A DNA stretch of 5,004 nucleotides from Thermoplasmata archaeon (lineage in GTDB: Archaea; Thermoplasmatota; Thermoplasmata; Lutacidiplasmatales; UBA184), in NCBI GenBank assembly GCA_030039865.1, contig JASHUS010000109.1, positions 1 to 5,004 of the forward strand. Reading direction: 5' to 3'. Shown here piece after piece: positions 1 to 4,765 of the stretch. The first letter of the stretch is position 1. Every line of letters begins with the position of its first letter. Below the pieces are notes generated by a model. The model did not search any database. It was not told the DNA's origin and saw only the letters and a list, made by a program, of their open reading frames with translations. The position numbers were made by a program, and so were the translations under genes.

Positions 1-120
1 GTGCTGAGTCTCAGTGAGGGTTCGGAACACGAGCTCGCGGGGAGCGTCCAAAACCCGCGTCATGACGACGGTCGGAGATTTCCGACCAATCGTGAACTCA
101 GTTTCCCGTCTTTGCACCAT
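1..120 (-). CDS. SRPBCC / AHSA1-type (Aha1 C-terminal-like) protein, N-terminal fragment
   Basis: This is the first 40 codons of a gene running off the left edge. It reads from an ATG at 118-120 and stays open to base 1. Residues 20-35 (MTRVLDAPRELVFRTL) are the hallmark first strand and helix of the AHSA1/SRPBCC fold, normally followed by a WWGP-like segment that lies outside the window. Members have a START-like hydrophobic cavity, and many are co-transcribed with an ArsR regulator. The start overlaps the 3' end of the arsR-like gene by 23 bases, which implies translational coupling in one operon. A purine-rich GAGAG lies about 10 bases upstream. An internal ATG at 61-63 (Met20) is a less likely start, because family members usually have 10-20 residues before the TRVxDAP strand. 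The ligand cannot be predicted. Family assignment is confident despite the short fragment. Confidence 0.85.
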   Translation of the reverse strand, partial: MVQRRETEFTIGRKSPTVVMTRVLDAPRELVFRTLTETQH

Positions 121-457
121 GGGCGCCACGCTCTCTCGCCTGCAAACGTTGAAGGTGTGTGTCGAGCCGTCGCAACCGCGCCTCCCACAATTGGTGATAC
201 GGCTCGAACCAGGTTGCGAGTGCGTTGAGCTCACGAAACTCGAGGCGGCAGGGACGCCGCTGCGCGAGCCGACGCTGGGAAATCAATCCTGCTCGCCGAA
301 GCACCTTGAGGTGCCGGGAGACGGTGGGCACTGAAAGCTCGAAGGGCCGCGCCAATTCGAACACAGTCGCCTCTCCTCGAGCCAAGCGGCGAAGTATCGC
401 CCGCCGGGTTGGGTTGGCCAGTGCCGTAAACCGTAGGCTCAGTTTGTCGCCTCTCAT
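98..457 (-). CDS. ArsR-family winged-helix transcriptional regulator
   Basis: This is a 119-residue DNA-binding repressor of the ArsR/SmtB superfamily. Residues 10-25 (FTALANPTRRAILRRL) form the N-terminal dimerisation and first helix region. Residues 31-58 form the helix-turn-helix, with recognition helix SVPTVSRHLKVLRRAGL. Residues 59-74 form the basic wing (ISQRRLAQRRPCRLEF). The C-terminal helix (about 82-108, WFEPYHQLWEARLRRLDTHL) is typical of the subgroup paired with SRPBCC/AHSA1 genes. The ELCVCDL-type metal-binding motif of true arsenic or zinc sensors is absent, and the single Cys (residue 70) is not enough for a thiolate site, so metal sensing is unlikely. The ATG at 455-457 has a good Shine-Dalgarno-like GAGGA 4 bases upstream. 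It overlaps and precedes the SRPBCC gene, which it probably co-regulates with itself through the inverted repeat at 501-524. The inducing signal is unknown. Confidence 0.92.
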   Translation of the reverse strand: MRGDKLSLRFTALANPTRRAILRRLARGEATVFELARPFELSVPTVSRHLKVLRRAGLISQRRLAQRRPCRLEFRELNALATWFEPYHQLWEARLRRLDTHLQRLQARERGAHGAKTGN

Positions 458-495
458 GCCGTCCTCGGGTGATGCACGAAGCGGTCCGAGCGGTA

Positions 496-524
496 ATTAT
501 CGTTTCGTTTGCGCGATCGAAACG
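496..524 (-). promoter_or_regulatory. Candidate arsR promoter and autoregulatory operator
   Basis: A perfect 7-bp inverted repeat has arms CGTTTCG (501-507) and CGAAACG (518-524) separated by 10 bases. On the minus strand it directly abuts an A/T-rich GATAAT (496-501) that could be a TATA element or a bacterial -10. If it is a TATA box, transcription would begin near 470, giving a leader of about 14 bases that still includes the GAGGA ribosome site. ArsR dimers bind imperfect palindromes overlapping their own promoter, so location and symmetry fit autorepression. The repeat is seen directly; its function is inferred. Confidence 0.5.
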
Positions 525-641
525 TCCAATCGGTTCGCTTGTTACCCACGGTCTCGGTGGCCATCTCAACGTGCAGCACACGCAACGGAGCGAAATCCTT
601 GGGATCGCGTTTGCCTAGACTTATCTATGTTAGCCACAATT

Positions 642-652
642 GAAAGTATATG
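642..652 (+). promoter_or_regulatory. Possible TATA/BRE-like promoter element for the tandem-domain gene
   Basis: GAAAGTATATG at 642-652 resembles an archaeal BRE (GAAA) followed by a TATA box, in an otherwise GC-rich region. It would place the transcription start near 675 and leave a leader of about 110 bases before the ATG at 789. The core is close to symmetric, so it might instead serve the minus strand. Weak evidence. Confidence 0.25.
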
Positions 653-788
653 GCGCGGTTACCCAGCAGCGGCAACGGAAGTGGCGTGCGCGTCACGAGA
701 CCTTGTGGCACCGATCCGTTATGCGAAGCCGGCCAACCATCGAAGAGCGCCCGGGCCTTACGAACGCACGTAATCCGTCAGGTGGGGG

Positions 789-1811
789 ATGTCAGCCGAT
801 CCGACTGATCCCCCGCTGCCCGCCACCTTGACGAACAAGGAAGAGCCGGCGAGGGGATTCGAGTTTGGCTTCGGGGATTGGCGATCCGACGCTCGAGTCT
901 GCCCCGATCCGTTCGGCGAGGGTCGGTGGTTGAACATTTCGGGGAGGGTGGTAACCCGCCCGATCTGGGACGGAGTGGGAGGCAACCTCGAAGAGCTGTT
1001 CTTGGAGGGCGATGGAAGGACGATCGAGGGGTTCTCGCTTCGGTTGTATCGACCCCAAACACAGGACTGGGCCGTTCATTGGGCGAGGAGCGATATCGGG
1101 GTTCTGGACGTTCCGTCTTTGGGTGGCTTTCGCGGGGGTCGGGGGGAGTTCTTCTCGCAGGTCGTGGTGAAGGACCGGACGTGCTTGGCGCGTCAGATCC
1201 TTTCCGACATCACGCCCGACTCATACCAATACGAACAGTTCCTCTCTGACGATGGCGGTCGGAATTGGCTCCGGAACTGGATCGCCCACGTGACGCTGAA
1301 CTCACGATCGCCATCTCCCGGCGAGCCCAAGTCAGCCGAGACAATCCCATCGCACGATTTCGATTTCCACTTCGGGGACTGGAAGACGCATTTATCCCGC
1401 AAACTTCAGCCGCTGACCGTCGACGATCACTGGGCAGAGTACGACGGAACTTCCCGAGTGACACGAATCTGGGGAGGCAAGGCGAGCCTCTTCGAACTGG
1501 ACGTTGCCGGAGCGCACGGAAGGGCCCAAGGAATGGGCGTGCGCCTCTTTAATCCGGTCACCCGGGAGTGGAGTCTGAATTGGGCGAGCCGCGCGACCGG
1601 TTTGGTCACTCCCCCACCGATGGTAGGTACGTTTCGCGGAGGCATCGGCGAGTTCTACGACCAGGAGGGCTACGAAGGGAGGACGATCTTTTCGCGAAAC
1701 CGGTTCTTCGACATCACTTCCTCCGCGTGCAAGTTTGATCAAGCATTTTCGGCCGACGGCGCGAGAAGTTGGGAAGTCAACTGGAAGATGTCGTTCGAGC
1801 GCCAGCGTTGA
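789..1811 (+). CDS. Tandem-duplicated DUF1579-like (calycin-like) domain protein
   Basis: This 340-residue protein is two copies of one domain of about 145 residues. Copy 1 spans about 24-167 and copy 2 about 191-336, offset by about 168 residues. Matching blocks are FEFGFGDW/FDFHFGDW, RPIWDG/TRIWGG, GFSLRLYRPQTQDW/GMGVRLFNPVTREW, GGFRGGRGEFF/GTFRGGIGEFY and SDITPDSYQYEQ/FDITSSACKFDQ, then a W..NW close. A Pro/Ser-rich linker (171-189) joins them. The pattern of short strands with conserved Trp and Gly suits a lipocalin/calycin-type barrel. I recall single-domain relatives beginning HDFDFxFGxW and grouped with DUF1579-like proteins; that name is from memory. There is no signal peptide, membrane segment or catalytic motif, so it is probably a cytosolic small-ligand binder, substrate unknown. 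The ATG at 789 is secure: an in-frame stop lies at 771-773 and AGGTG precedes the ATG by 4 bases. It is transcribed alone, convergent with the GNAT gene. Confidence 0.85.
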   Translation: MSADPTDPPLPATLTNKEEPARGFEFGFGDWRSDARVCPDPFGEGRWLNISGRVVTRPIWDGVGGNLEELFLEGDGRTIEGFSLRLYRPQTQDWAVHWARSDIGVLDVPSLGGFRGGRGEFFSQVVVKDRTCLARQILSDITPDSYQYEQFLSDDGGRNWLRNWIAHVTLNSRSPSPGEPKSAETIPSHDFDFHFGDWKTHLSRKLQPLTVDDHWAEYDGTSRVTRIWGGKASLFELDVAGAHGRAQGMGVRLFNPVTREWSLNWASRATGLVTPPPMVGTFRGGIGEFYDQEGYEGRTIFSRNRFFDITSSACKFDQAFSADGARSWEVNWKMSFERQR

Positions 1812-1974
1812 CATGCGACTCACTCCGTCAACTGAGCTGAGGGGCCGCCCCCGCGCGCTAAGGGCCCGTGACCCGTGGAGGAAGATTGTTCTGCCTGCGC
1901 GGTTCGAGGGTGACCCCCCCACGAAGGTCCGGAACCGATCCGCCCGTACCGCGAGCGAATGAGTGAGCCAGACG

Positions 1975-2502
1975 TCAGTCCCTTCGCGCACGAGCAGATA
2001 GCTCCCGCTCGTAAAGTGCCAGCGCGAAACCCCTCACTCTGACGTCGCCCACGTGTCGAAACCCGAACGACTCGTAGTACGCGCGGAGCTGACGTGCGCC
2101 CTCAAGGCAGTCCAACCGAACATGCGTTCGGCCCTCTGAAAGAGTCCGTGCGAATACCCAACCCAGAACCGGGGCGGTAACCCGTCGACCTGCCACTCGC
2201 TGGAGGATCGCGAGGCGGTGCAGGTAACCGGCGGGGTGCTGCGGATATCCGTCCCAGTATGGGTCGGCGTCCCACGCCAGGATGAATGTTCCGACCTCGT
2301 CGTTGCCGTCAAGCGTCACGATGAACACCGCCCCCGCGTCGATGAGGGGCATGACACGCTCGTGCGGGAACGGATCCGGCCAGGGCGCACCCACGCCCAA
2401 CCGGCTCATCCGTTGAGCACCGTCCGACAGGATGCGGAGGATCGCGTCGAGATCTCGAACCCCCGCCTCGCGGATGTAGACGTTCGGGGGTGGAGTTTGC
2501 AT
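1975..2502 (-). CDS. GNAT-family N-acetyltransferase
   Basis: This 175-residue single-domain protein has the GCN5-related acetyltransferase fold, which transfers acetyl from acetyl-CoA to an amine. Residues 9-25 (YIREAGVRDLDAILRIL) are the opening strand and helix. Residues 40-46 (PWPDPFP) and 58-77 (GAVFIVTLDGNDEVGTFILA) form the central sheet. Residues 93-115 are motif A (YLHRLAILQRVAGRR...), and 129-152 are motif B, with the highly typical RLDCLEG and LRAYYESFGFRHVGD. The pyrophosphate loop is unusual: the expected AGRGxG appears as AGRRVT (104-109), losing two glycines. The acceptor is unknown, because this broad subgroup includes many uncharacterised small-molecule and peptide acetyltransferases. 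The start ATG (2500-2502) has a strong Shine-Dalgarno at 2508-2516. It stands alone: convergent with the tandem-domain gene and divergent from the M29-like gene. Confidence 0.9.
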   Translation of the reverse strand: MQTPPPNVYIREAGVRDLDAILRILSDGAQRMSRLGVGAPWPDPFPHERVMPLIDAGAVFIVTLDGNDEVGTFILAWDADPYWDGYPQHPAGYLHRLAILQRVAGRRVTAPVLGWVFARTLSEGRTHVRLDCLEGARQLRAYYESFGFRHVGDVRVRGFALALYERELSARARRD

Positions 2503-2516
2503 GGAGACCCTTCTCC
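2503..2516 (-). promoter_or_regulatory. Ribosome-binding site of the GNAT gene inside a small hairpin
   Basis: On the minus strand GGAGAAGGG (2508-2516) is a strong Shine-Dalgarno 5 bases before the ATG, fixing the start. Its GGAGA pairs perfectly with TCTCC (2503-2507) across a 4-base loop, so part of the ribosome site can fold into a 5-bp hairpin immediately before the start codon. The Shine-Dalgarno is well supported; a regulatory role for the fold is speculative. Confidence 0.6.
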
Positions 2517-2681
2517 GGACTCGTGGTGTCTTCGTTACGGAAACGTCGAAAGGGGAAATCGGTCATGGCCCGGTCGGTCCAAAATCCGCCAACCGTCGTA
2601 GGACGGCAGGTCCATGTCGCGGCCTAAAGGTCGCCAAGCGGTCACCCAAAGCCAAATAAGCGATGAATAGCAGTTTCCCGC

Positions 2682-3809
2682 GTGCTGGTCGCTGAATTGC
2701 TCCCGGAGACCCGGAGGGTCGCGCGGCACGTTCTTCGAGAGTCCCTCCATCTCCGTAGGGGCGCGAGTGTGCTCATCGAAACCCTACCCTATTCGAGTTC
2801 GCTCGCCGAGACGATCGCGTTCGAAGCGAAGGAACTCGGCCTGCGGGCGACCACGGTCTTGCTTCCTTCGTGGGCCTTCAGCGATCCCGAGCATCACGGC
2901 AAGGCCACCTTGAAGAGCGAGGTCGGTCCGATCGACGCGGCGGGCGCGGGAGTAAGCGATGGGTACATCTTTCTCGCCCCCAGTCTGGATGACCTCGTTC
3001 GGAGGGATCGCCTGCCCTCAAGGCTCCGTAGGGCGCATCACCGACAGCGCCAGGCGTGGCACCGCGCGCTGCGGGAGAACAATGTACCGTCGGTGCATCT
3101 GCTCCTCGCCTCAGTTACACCGGGCGCCGCCCGACGACTAGGGGTCCGTTTCTCACTGTGGCGTAAGGAAGCGATTGCCGCCAGTCTCGTCCCTGCCAGC
3201 CAAATCAAGCGAAGAGCACGAGCGGTAGCATCACGCCTGGAACGGGGTCGCCGGCTGACCATCCGACATCCGAACGGTACGCGCCTCGAACTGGGCCTCT
3301 TCGGTGCGCCCCCCATTCTCGACGACGGAGCCGTTGATTCGCGTGATCTGGCTCATGGAAGGGTCGGAGCCACAGTACCGGGCGGATTCCTCGCGGTCCC
3401 GCTAGATGCGACGGTCGCCGAGGGCCGCATGCTTTCGAACCGACCCTATCGGTATCGCATCGGATGGGTGGCCGGTTCTCGATGGACCTTCCATAAAGGC
3501 GCCCTCGTATCGCATAGCGTACGGAAGGGGCGGTCGTTTTTCGAGGGCAGCTACGCCCGCGGTGGTCCGGAGCGGACCAAGCCAGCCCTCCTCACGATCG
3601 GGTTGAATCCCGCGATCCGGAACTACCCGTTCGCCGAGGATCTCGAGGAGGGCGTTGTTACAATCCATATTGGTCACAATGACGATTTCGGGGGAAAAAC
3701 GCGGGGTGTCTTTCGACAAGTCGCCCTCCTGCGCGGCGCCAGCATGGAGATTGATGGCACTCCCGTCCTGCGAAGGGGTCGGATTGTTTCGAGGCCCCCG
3801 TCGCGATAG
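2682..3809 (+). CDS. M29 (aminopeptidase T)-like protein with degenerate metal site
   Basis: This 375-residue protein has the length and layout of COG2309/M29 thermophilic metallo-aminopeptidases. Residues 10-60 form the N-terminal Rossmann-like part (HLRRGASVLIETLPY), about 90-145 give the middle (DGYIFLAPSLDDL), and about 190-368 the C-terminal half. C-terminal family landmarks are RLTIRHPNGTRLEL (191-204), VPGGFLAVP (232-240), LLTIGLNPAIRN (303-314), TIHIGHNDDFGG (327-338) and a final DGxxVxxxG-type strand. Against my memory of M29, PGGE is PGGF (236), the AELGIGTNP Glu is Leu303, the catalytic Tyr aligns near Phe336, and the HxD pair is absent from about 340-352. Only His329 clearly remains, so peptidase activity is doubtful. 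H329, H332 and D334 might form a different metal site. The start is uncertain: GTG at 2682 lacks a Shine-Dalgarno, the in-frame stop is at 2664-2666, and TTG at 2697 is an alternative. The Arg content is high. Confidence 0.75.
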   Translation: MLVAELLPETRRVARHVLRESLHLRRGASVLIETLPYSSSLAETIAFEAKELGLRATTVLLPSWAFSDPEHHGKATLKSEVGPIDAAGAGVSDGYIFLAPSLDDLVRRDRLPSRLRRAHHRQRQAWHRALRENNVPSVHLLLASVTPGAARRLGVRFSLWRKEAIAASLVPASQIKRRARAVASRLERGRRLTIRHPNGTRLELGLFGAPPILDDGAVDSRDLAHGRVGATVPGGFLAVPLDATVAEGRMLSNRPYRYRIGWVAGSRWTFHKGALVSHSVRKGRSFFEGSYARGGPERTKPALLTIGLNPAIRNYPFAEDLEEGVVTIHIGHNDDFGGKTRGVFRQVALLRGASMEIDGTPVLRRGRIVSRPPSR

Positions 3810-3822
3810 AGAGGAAGTACGC

Positions 3823-3876
3823 GTGAAGTGCCGCCCCAAATGTATATCACGTATGCAGGATATACAGATCCGATGA
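3823..3876 (+). other. Possible 17-codon leader ORF overlapping the RHH gene start
   Basis: A GTG at 3823-3825 opens a 17-codon frame preceded by a good Shine-Dalgarno-like GAGGAAG (3811-3817, 5-base gap). It ends in a TGA at 3874-3876 that overlaps the ATG of the ribbon-helix-helix gene as ATGA. The arrangement would suit translational coupling from a longer transcript, for example read-through from the M29-like gene. The peptide has no recognisable motif and the frame runs through the palindrome, so it may be chance. Confidence 0.2.
3836..3866 (+). promoter_or_regulatory. TATA-like promoter overlapped by palindromic operator, upstream of RHH gene
   Basis: CCAAA (3836-3840) followed by TGTATATC (3841-3848) looks like an archaeal BRE plus TATA box. 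Its centre is about 27 bases before the ATG at 3873, which is the spacing of a leaderless archaeal transcript. TGTATATC is also the left arm of a perfect 8-bp inverted repeat. The right arm GATATACA lies at 3859-3866, after a 10-base spacer. A dimer on this site would cover both the TATA box and the transcription start, as expected for autorepression by the downstream ribbon-helix-helix protein. The sequence symmetry is direct; the binding partner is inferred. Confidence 0.6.
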
Positions 3877-4055
3877 GCGAGCCGTCGACGACGATTCGCA
3901 TTACCCGCTCCGTCCGGGATGAGCTCCTCTCTCGGGGTCGCATGGGCGAATCGTATAGTGACGTCATCCGACGGCTGCTTTCAGAGTCGCAGCACTCGGC
4001 CCCGCCCTCCCGACGATCGACTTCGAACTCATTGTTCGTCCGGCCGGAATCCTGA
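3873..4055 (+). CDS. Ribbon-helix-helix (VapB antitoxin-like) protein
   Basis: This is a 60-residue basic DNA-binding protein. Residues 5-10 (STTIRI) form the beta ribbon that inserts in the DNA major groove. Residues 13-18 (SVRDEL) start helix 1, and RGRMGESYSDVIRRLLSE (21-38) is the loop and helix 2, the signature of VapB-type antitoxin and CopG/RHH proteins common in archaea. The tail after 39 is Ser/Arg-rich (QHSAPPSRRSTSNS) and probably disordered; in VapB proteins this region would wrap a toxin. I prefer ATG at 3873 because the ribbon normally begins within a few residues of the N-terminus and the promoter geometry suits a leaderless start. A GTG at 3828 would add 15 residues encoded by the palindrome itself. 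No PIN-domain or other toxin follows: 4056-4178 has no convincing ORF. It is thus a solitary antitoxin-like regulator, probably autorepressing. Confidence 0.78.
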   Translation: MSEPSTTIRITRSVRDELLSRGRMGESYSDVIRRLLSESQHSAPPSRRSTSNSLFVRPES

Positions 4056-4178
4056 CCACCTAGGTCCGCCTCAAACCGGCGGGCATCACCCCCGTATCGA
4101 GGGATGTTCGATCGCGTTCCGTGAGATGCGCGCGATTCCCGTGCGTCCGCCGGTGCGCACGCCGGCCGCCAGAGACCG

Positions 4179-4559
4179 CTAGGGACCGAAGAACTCGACC
4201 CAGTTGCCATCCGGATCGGTCACGAAATAGACTCCCTTGACACCGTTTCGACTCTCCGGCTGCAATGCGGGCTTAGCCCCGCGCGAGACCAGCCGATCGA
4301 AGCAAGCCTTCGGATTCTGGACGTGGAAGCCCAGATGGTCGAGCCCTTCTCCCGGAACGTACGGCTCCGAGAAGGGGGAAGTGAGTGGATACCAATTCAG
4401 CTCAAGCTGCTGCCGGGTCCGCGGATCACGGAGGAGCACCCATTGCCCGCGTCCGGGGCCCCGACCGCGTCTCACTACTTTCAGACCGAGGTCGTCGCAG
4501 TAGAAGCGGATTGATACGTCAAGGCTTCGGACGCGGATTCCGAAATAACGCAGTCCCAT
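4179..4559 (-). CDS. VOC-superfamily (glyoxalase/bleomycin-resistance fold) protein
   Basis: This 126-residue protein carries two paired beta-alpha-beta-beta-beta modules. Module 1 (about 2-55) contains LRYFGIRVRSLDVSIRFYCD and DLGLKVVRRG, ending in LELNWY with Glu53. Module 2 (about 72-126) contains GLDHLGFHV with His75 and closes with DPDGNWVEFFGP, carrying Glu122. These three residues match the usual VOC metal ligands. The fourth, generally His or Gln in the first strand, is Tyr or Phe here (LRYFG), as in some lactoylglutathione lyase-like subfamilies. Lyase, dioxygenase or resistance functions all share this fold, so the reaction is not assigned. The ATG at 4557-4559 is favoured because AGGGTG at 4565-4570 sits 5 bases upstream. 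A GTG at 4563-4565 would overlap that ribosome site. The gene stands alone, convergent with the RHH gene and divergent from the DUF6058-like gene. Confidence 0.88.
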   Translation of the reverse strand: MGLRYFGIRVRSLDVSIRFYCDDLGLKVVRRGRGPGRGQWVLLRDPRTRQQLELNWYPLTSPFSEPYVPGEGLDHLGFHVQNPKACFDRLVSRGAKPALQPESRNGVKGVYFVTDPDGNWVEFFGP

Positions 4560-4595
4560 CAGCACACCCTGCGTTGCTTGGGAAGCGGCGTACTA

Positions 4596-4607
4596 CGATA
4601 ACTTAGG
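4596..4607 (-). promoter_or_regulatory. Possible TATA-like element of the VOC gene
   Basis: On the minus strand CCTAAGTTATCG (4596-4607) is the only A/T-rich block upstream of the VOC start. Its centre lies about 41 bases from the ATG. Read as an archaeal TATA box it gives a leader of about 13 bases that contains the AGGGTG ribosome site, the same geometry as proposed for the arsR gene. It could equally be a bacterial -10. Confidence 0.3.
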
Positions 4608-4765
4608 TCCGAGCGTTCAACAGCAAGCCGGCACTGGAGACTGCGAGCCATCACGCAAGACGCGATGCGGTAGTTGGGTATGTCTCAGATAGATGTACTC
4701 GTTCGACGCGATCGCCGATTTGGCCGGAGAGAATGAGTAAGTAGGCCGCGAGGCTCGGCAACGTG

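Larger units (their letters stand above)
458..788. other. Intergenic region between divergent arsR and tandem-domain gene
   Basis: These 331 bases separate two divergent genes and contain no ORF with recognisable protein similarity. The reading frames crossing it are Arg/Pro/Ser-rich and carry no motif. The left half holds the arsR-side Shine-Dalgarno, TATA-like element and inverted repeat. An A/T-rich patch at about 611-652 stands out from the GC-rich surroundings and could hold the rightward promoter. Nothing else was seen in 653-780. Confidence 0.6.

Noticed and set aside
231..581. Minus-strand 116-residue frame overlapping the arsR gene and promoter
   Set aside because: It lies in another frame of the ArsR gene and shows no motif or ribosome site.
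225..773. Long plus-strand frame across the arsR gene and its upstream region
   Set aside because: More than half lies antisense to the well-supported ArsR gene. The translation is Arg/Ser/Pro-rich without any domain pattern, as expected of a shadow frame in GC-rich DNA.
1900..1937. Possible terminator: CGGTTC pairing with GAACCG between the convergent genes
   Set aside because: The loop is 26 bases and no T-rich tract follows on either strand, so it does not look like a terminator.
1392..1991. 199-residue minus-strand frame opposite the tandem-domain gene
   Set aside because: It is antisense to a gene with clear internal repeat homology; its composition is random and it has no recognisable domain.
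2593..2606. CCGTC-GTAG-GACGG hairpin between the GNAT and M29-like genes
   Set aside because: A perfect but short 5-bp stem, not aligned with a start codon or promoter element; insufficient to call a regulatory element.
4149..4166. GC hairpin (GCCGG / CCGGC, 8-base loop) between the RHH and VOC genes
   Set aside because: Only 5 bp, no T tract, and such pairings are frequent by chance in GC-rich DNA.
3402..4210. Minus-strand frames of 145 and 178 residues opposite the M29-like and RHH genes
   Set aside because: They overlap two supported plus-strand genes and the promoter between them, and contain no domain-like segments.
4608..4740. tRNA-like signal around GTTCGACGC near 4700
   Set aside because: No acceptor stem, D-arm or anticodon arm can be folded around the T-loop-like string.
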